From Chenopodium formosanum (Eukaryota; Streptophyta; Magnoliopsida; Caryophyllales; Amaranthaceae), in contig CM044865.1 in NCBI GenBank assembly GCA_024500155.1, positions 32,753,501-32,817,500 of the forward strand: a DNA stretch of 64,000 bases. Reading direction: 5' to 3'. Of this stretch, positions 62,316-64,000 are shown piece after piece. Under the pieces are notes generated by a model. That model had not been told where the DNA came from. It saw nothing but the letters and a program-made list of their open reading frames with translations, and made no database searches. How positions within the stretch are numbered: position 1 is the stretch's first letter; every line of letters starts with the position of its first letter. Made by a program: the position numbers and the translations under genes.

Positions 62316-63830
62316 TCAATCTTTCTTCTCTTTCTTTGCTCTTTTCCAATTTTTATCTGTATCCTCTTCATCGTCCATGAATTTAGCGAGTAGGCATCCT
62401 TTGGAGGACCTACATTCGATTGTAGAGTAAATGGTTTCTCCCTTAGCTAGGATTCCATGTTTATTCTCTACCCAAACCTTCTTCTCTGAAGTGTCATCTT
62501 TTCTTTTCCCTTTATCCTTTGTAGAGTGTTTCTTTTTAGGCATCATAGGTGTTTTGAATTCGATCTTTTCACCCGATCGTTCCTTAACAGGAATCACTTT
62601 GTCACCTAGACGATTCATCACATTGGATTTACTCTGATTTTTCTTCATGTCCTTTGAAGGTTTCTTAAGAAGCCACCTCTTCACATCATTGGGCAAGGAA
62701 GGAGGAACCTTTTGGGTAATTACTTCCCATAAAGGTCTAGCGCTCCAATATGTATCAAATTTCTCTACTTTTTCTTGTGAAATAGGGAATTCGCAGGGAC
62801 GACGCAGATCCCCAAAAGCAATTTTTTGAAGTAGGTCGTACTGTCTTTTTACCCTCCAGGGATAATAAAAAGTTATCTTGGTTAAGCTTGGAAGACGACA
62901 GAAAGGTTACTTGTTGACAACAAGCATCTTCTCTATTTTCCACCAAGGGATGAGCCACTTGATAGCAAAGTTGCAAGAGGCAAAAACTTTATTCCATTCA
63001 TGGCGCCCCATCTTAGAGAAGCGTTTCTTTTGCCTTACAAAGTAATTTAAAGTATATTTTTCAACATTGTCAGGAGGACTAATTAATTCTCTCCATTAGC
63101 CATATCTGCAAAAAATTCAATACAAATAAATTAATATTACTATTCAAAAATATATTTTTGATTTCTGTAATTAAAAATATTATTTTTCTACCTGTAATAA
63201 AATTAAAGAGCTCCGAAAAGGTACTTTTGGATTTTTCTTCAATTCATCAAGACTAAGAATAGTCTCTCCAACAATTAATGGCATTGGATTTCTTCCAGAT
63301 TCAATTTGCTCTAAAATAGTTAATATGATTGCTTGATCCTCATTAGTTCTACCACTAGTGTGAAGATATTGGTTAAGCATGAAAATTAGAAAAGCCCTTC
63401 TTCTATAAAAATGAAAAGATTAAGAATAAGGTATATCAAAGTAATGGCGTGCAAATTCTTTTAAATTAACTACACTACCATCTACGATATTCGTTAGATC
63501 TTTGTCTCTTAAATTAAAGAAGCGCTCAAAATCTTTATAATATTATTCATTTATTCTAGGGATTACTGCAAGATCTAATGAGAGGAAGCCTAATATGGAA
63601 CCAAATTCTTCCGGTAAAGGGCTAATTTCATCACACCCTAGTCTAAAACAATGAGTATATGTGTCCCAATATTCTAAAGCGGTATGAATGAAATCTATAT
63701 CAAGATCTTCCCCCTTAACACCATAAATACCTCACATATGAAAAAATTCAAGTTCTTTTCTCTCCTTAGCAGTTAAAGACCGACACCATTCACGAGTGAA
63801 ATTAGTAAAACTCTTAGTAACTAAAGACAT
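62316..63830 (-). pseudogene. Antisense ORF of Tat-Q, two exons, decayed
   Basis: On the minus strand an ATG at 63828-63830 opens a frame MSLVTKSFTNFTREW... that runs to an intron (about 63191-63106, CAG/GTAGAA to TTTGCAG) and resumes through 62316 with a basic C-terminus (KKKHSTKDKGKRKDD). Features include LRFGCDE-like FRLGCDEISPLPEEFGSILG, YYPWRVKRQYD and PPSLPNDVKRWLL. These resemble the unknown-function accessory ORF family of Ogre/Tat elements (DUF7745-like, related to plant mobile domain proteins); I am moderately sure. In-frame stops: TGA 63732-63734, TAA 63543-63545, TAA 63420-63422 and TAA 62907-62909, plus one at the start of exon 2. The full product would be about 480 residues. Confidence 0.68.
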
Positions 63831-63900
63831 GATTATTTGTTAAGAAGCTAAGACTATGATTAATCTGCTGGAATTATGAAGAAATTTGGCCGATTAGGGG

Positions 63901-63910
63901 GCTATTTATA
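63901..63910 (-). promoter_or_regulatory. TATA box of the antisense ORF
   Basis: Reads TATAAATAGC on the minus strand, 71 nt upstream of the antisense ATG. A CGCCAAGCGACA/TGTCG foldback block lies upstream (63960-64000), the same arrangement as in the LTR promoters. Confidence 0.65.
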
Positions 63911-64000
63911 CACAAAAACGGTGCAGTTTTAATCTGGAAAGGACTTGGATTCAACGTACTTCAGCACCAAACGACAACTATGTCGCTTGGCGATAGCAGC

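Overview
This window is repeat-rich plant nuclear DNA, most likely from an angiosperm with a large genome. Everything recognisable is a transposable element typical of plants: Ty1/copia, Ty3/gypsy of the Tat/Ogre and Athila-like kinds, and two CACTA (En/Spm) DNA transposons. I see no ordinary host gene and cannot name the species.

The 64 kb reads as one nest of insertions, solved from target-site duplications (TSDs), LTR boundaries and, for the two CACTA elements, uninterrupted copies of the target in the same window. Level 0 is a minus-strand LTR fragment of a Tat-type element ('P': 4948-5051 continuing at 12375-12487). It was hit by (i) a decayed Ty1/copia element whose 3' LTR is 4192-4947 (right TSD ATCAC), (ii) a very young Athila-like non-autonomous element 'LARD-B' (5052-12374, TSD GTGAT, LTRs differing at about 4 sites in 1.59 kb), and (iii) a plus-strand Tat element 'Tat-Q' starting at 12488 and running off the right edge. 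Tat-Q was in turn hit by CACTA-A (12598-24542, TSD TAG, in its 5' LTR), by LARD-S (27174-31484, in its leader, 3' LTR lost) and by 'TatG-R' (33475-56059, minus strand, TSD CTATT/CTATC, in the gag coding sequence). TatG-R carries CACTA-B (35173-47677, TSD TCA) in its 3' LTR; its other LTR, at 54070-56059, preserves the empty site.

Coding content: Tat-Q supplies gag (split by TatG-R), protease, RT, two RNase H domains and integrase (32420-61793), all with stops and frameshifts. Downstream it has an intron-containing antisense ORF with its own TATA box (62316-63910). TatG-R keeps only gag; pol is replaced by degenerate repeats. CACTA-A encodes a broken tnp2-type transposase and a second multi-exon gene ending in a Ulp1-like cysteine protease domain. 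CACTA-B encodes, on the minus strand, a four-exon tnp2 transposase that is open except for one homopolymer frameshift, plus a six-exon TNPA-like gene.

The most unusual signals are structural. The two non-autonomous elements share an AGGA-loop hairpin (three copies with 8-bp stems of unrelated sequence, so covarying) placed 5-6 nt before an AGCTTGGG polypurine tract, and a CGGG/CCCG hairpin at or after the ORF stop. CACTA-A carries a ~215-nt near-perfect hairpin in its leader. Four gypsy-type LTR families and the antisense promoter all place a CpG-rich hairpin block about 45-65 bp upstream of the TATA box.
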